This document shows, in pieces, positions 30,468 to 31,495 of a DNA stretch of 31,495 nucleotides. The translations under genes and the position numbers were made by a program. A model generated the notes under the pieces. The model was not told where the DNA came from. It saw only the letters and a list, made by a program, of their open reading frames with translations, and did no database searches. Position 1 is the stretch's first letter, and each line of letters opens with the position of its first letter. Source of the stretch: SFEL01 sp963640685 (GTDB taxonomy: Bacteria > Bacillota > Clostridia > Christensenellales > CAG-138); assembly GCA_963640685.1 (NCBI GenBank), contig CAVIAA010000024.1:1-31495 (forward strand), read 5' to 3'.

Positions 30468-31495
30468 ATGACCAACAAGCTCAGACCGGCAGCGGCGGCG
30501 CTGCTCTTTGCGGCTCTGCTCGCGGCAGCTCCGGCGTTTGCCGAAACGCCATCACCAACGCCGGATATGAACGGCGTAACAAAATACTACTCCCAGCAGC
30601 AGAAGGCCGCGGAGGCGACAGACGGCACCATACTCATGCGCTCAACGGCGGAGACGACCGAGGACAACTCAAACGTCATTAAAAAGGTTCGCCACGCCGA
30701 AAAAAAGGAGTTTCTGCTCATCGGCGAAAAGGGAGATTTTTACCTCGCCGAGCTGAGCGGCACGCAGGGCTTCGTCCGCAAAAAGGACTTTAAGCTGAAG
30801 GACGCTTCGCCCTCGCCCACTCCCTCGCCCACCCCCGCTCTATCTCCCTCGCCCACGCCCAGCGGTAGGCTCAACACCCCGACCAGCGGCAGCACCCAGA
30901 CCGGCAGCGGCGCGAGCAGCGAAAAATGGGGCAGCATAAAGATACCCGGCGGCAGCACGCTGACGATATACGGCAACTACCTCAACAGCGCCGGCAACCG
31001 CTACTATTACGCCGCGGAAAACCAGAAGGGGCACTATGAATACGTTCACACCATGACCGCGAAGGGCTCCCGGGTGCATTCCATACTCGGCCACAACGTT
31101 CGCAGCAAGGCAAAGTACTTCCACAAGCTGCACCACATTCAGAATGCCCTCATAGGCAAGAGCAGGTGCGAGGGCTGCGGCGGCTCCTGCTCCGGCAGCA
31201 AAACGACTAAAATAACAATGAAGCTGGACGGCTACTCCACATGGGACATTTACTGCCTGTATGAGATAGGCCCGAACCAGAGCACCTCGATACTCAGCTA
31301 CAACGCAAAGCCATGGGGCGCAAGCACCCGCAGCTACGTCGACACCCAGCTCGGCTACGCCGCAAAGAGCGAGAACAAGGGCTGGATAAACCCCAACGTC
31401 AGCTATTCCGACAGCGGAAAGTACGCAATGCTCATTACCTGCGGCGATAAATACGAAAGCAGCCAGAATGCCACCAGCAAGCTGTACGTTCTGCT
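30468..31495 (+). CDS. Secreted SH3b / class B sortase-like protein (3' end cut by window)
   Basis: 342 complete codons are in the window with no stop. Signal peptide 1-25 (LLFAALLAAAPAFA, cleavage before ETPSP). An SH3b-like domain lies near 52-112 (GTILMRSTAETTEDNSNVIK, FYLAELSGTQGFVRKKDF). A Pro/Ser/Thr linker of PSPTP units follows. From about 150 the sequence resembles class B sortases: SILGHNVRSKAKYFHKLHHI (His of the LxGHN motif), a central WDIYCLYEIGPN strand, and AMLITCGDKYE (Cys of the TLxTC motif). A small Cys cluster (CEGCGGSC) sits in between. There is no membrane anchor other than the signal peptide. The catalytic Arg should lie past the window or in SKLYVL. Function as a transpeptidase is inferred and it may be a non-catalytic relative. 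Confidence 0.75.
   Translation, partial: MTNKLRPAAAALLFAALLAAAPAFAETPSPTPDMNGVTKYYSQQQKAAEATDGTILMRSTAETTEDNSNVIKKVRHAEKKEFLLIGEKGDFYLAELSGTQGFVRKKDFKLKDASPSPTPSPTPALSPSPTPSGRLNTPTSGSTQTGSGASSEKWGSIKIPGGSTLTIYGNYLNSAGNRYYYAAENQKGHYEYVHTMTAKGSRVHSILGHNVRSKAKYFHKLHHIQNALIGKSRCEGCGGSCSGSKTTKITMKLDGYSTWDIYCLYEIGPNQSTSILSYNAKPWGASTRSYVDTQLGYAAKSENKGWINPNVSYSDSGKYAMLITCGDKYESSQNATSKLYVL

Noticed and set aside
1..31495. tRNA, rRNA, transposase or phage genes
   Set aside because: Looked for cloverleaf ends, conserved rRNA segments and transposase or integrase motifs; none was seen, although a small RNA could be missed by eye.

Overview
The window reads as a chromosomal segment of an uncultured, host-associated member of the Clostridia (Firmicutes). 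Evidence: strong GGAGG-type ribosome binding sites, TTGACA/TATAAT promoters, U-tract terminators, a full metNIQ operon, YlmH, YkvI and YitT proteins, LPKTG/sortase surface genes and palindromic intergenic repeats of a kind common in gut Clostridia. The DNA is GC-rich, yet isoleucine is mostly encoded by ATA. No rRNA, tRNA, CRISPR array, transposase or phage gene was seen.

Layout. 1-497: two copies of a hairpin-forming repeat and a terminator. 498-3337 (minus): an alpha/beta hydrolase with a very acidic low-complexity N-terminal half, and CCA-adding enzyme. 3523-9616 (plus): CotH-like kinase with three lamin-tail domains, a VTC polyphosphate-polymerase domain protein, a DUF4956 membrane protein and an ABC exporter, packed as one operon. 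9727-10273: a RelB/YafQ-type toxin-antitoxin pair. 10309-12035: a divergent GpsA and a TatD nuclease. 12060-14987: methionine transporter metNIQ behind a Met/Cys-codon leader peptide and attenuator. 15035-16899 (minus): YlmH and a YkvI-type transporter. 17036-19838 (minus): a sortase followed by a secreted ubiquitin / beta-helix / LPKTG protein gene interrupted at a G9 tract. 20118-21353: a secreted SH3b/zinc-ribbon protein. 21423-21548: third repeat copy. 21662-24481 (minus): Tex and KDPG aldolase. 24713-28746 (plus): YitT, PrmC, RF1 and Sua5. 29139-30281: RpiB and Upp. 30468-end: a partial secreted SH3b/class B sortase-like protein.

Three places stand out. (1) The metNIQ leader: a 30-codon ORF with four consecutive Met codons and two Cys codons, followed by a terminator whose 5' arm can instead pair perfectly (allowing one G-U) with a segment inside the leader ORF. 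This is a textbook ribosome-mediated attenuator where a SAM riboswitch or T-box would be expected. (2) A secreted protein whose mature N-terminus is a close copy of eukaryotic ubiquitin; one extra G in a G9 tract would fuse it to a cell-wall-type beta-helix protein next to a sortase gene. (3) Homopolymer tracts in surface genes: G9 in the ubiquitin gene, C8 inside the spacer of the promoter for the sortase-like gene at 30468, and A10 in the CotH gene. Together these suggest phase-variable surface display, although sequencing or assembly error in homopolymers must be excluded first.

Most housekeeping calls are firm. Functions of the CotH/VTC/DUF4956 operon, the SH3b proteins and the acidic hydrolase are inferred from domains only.
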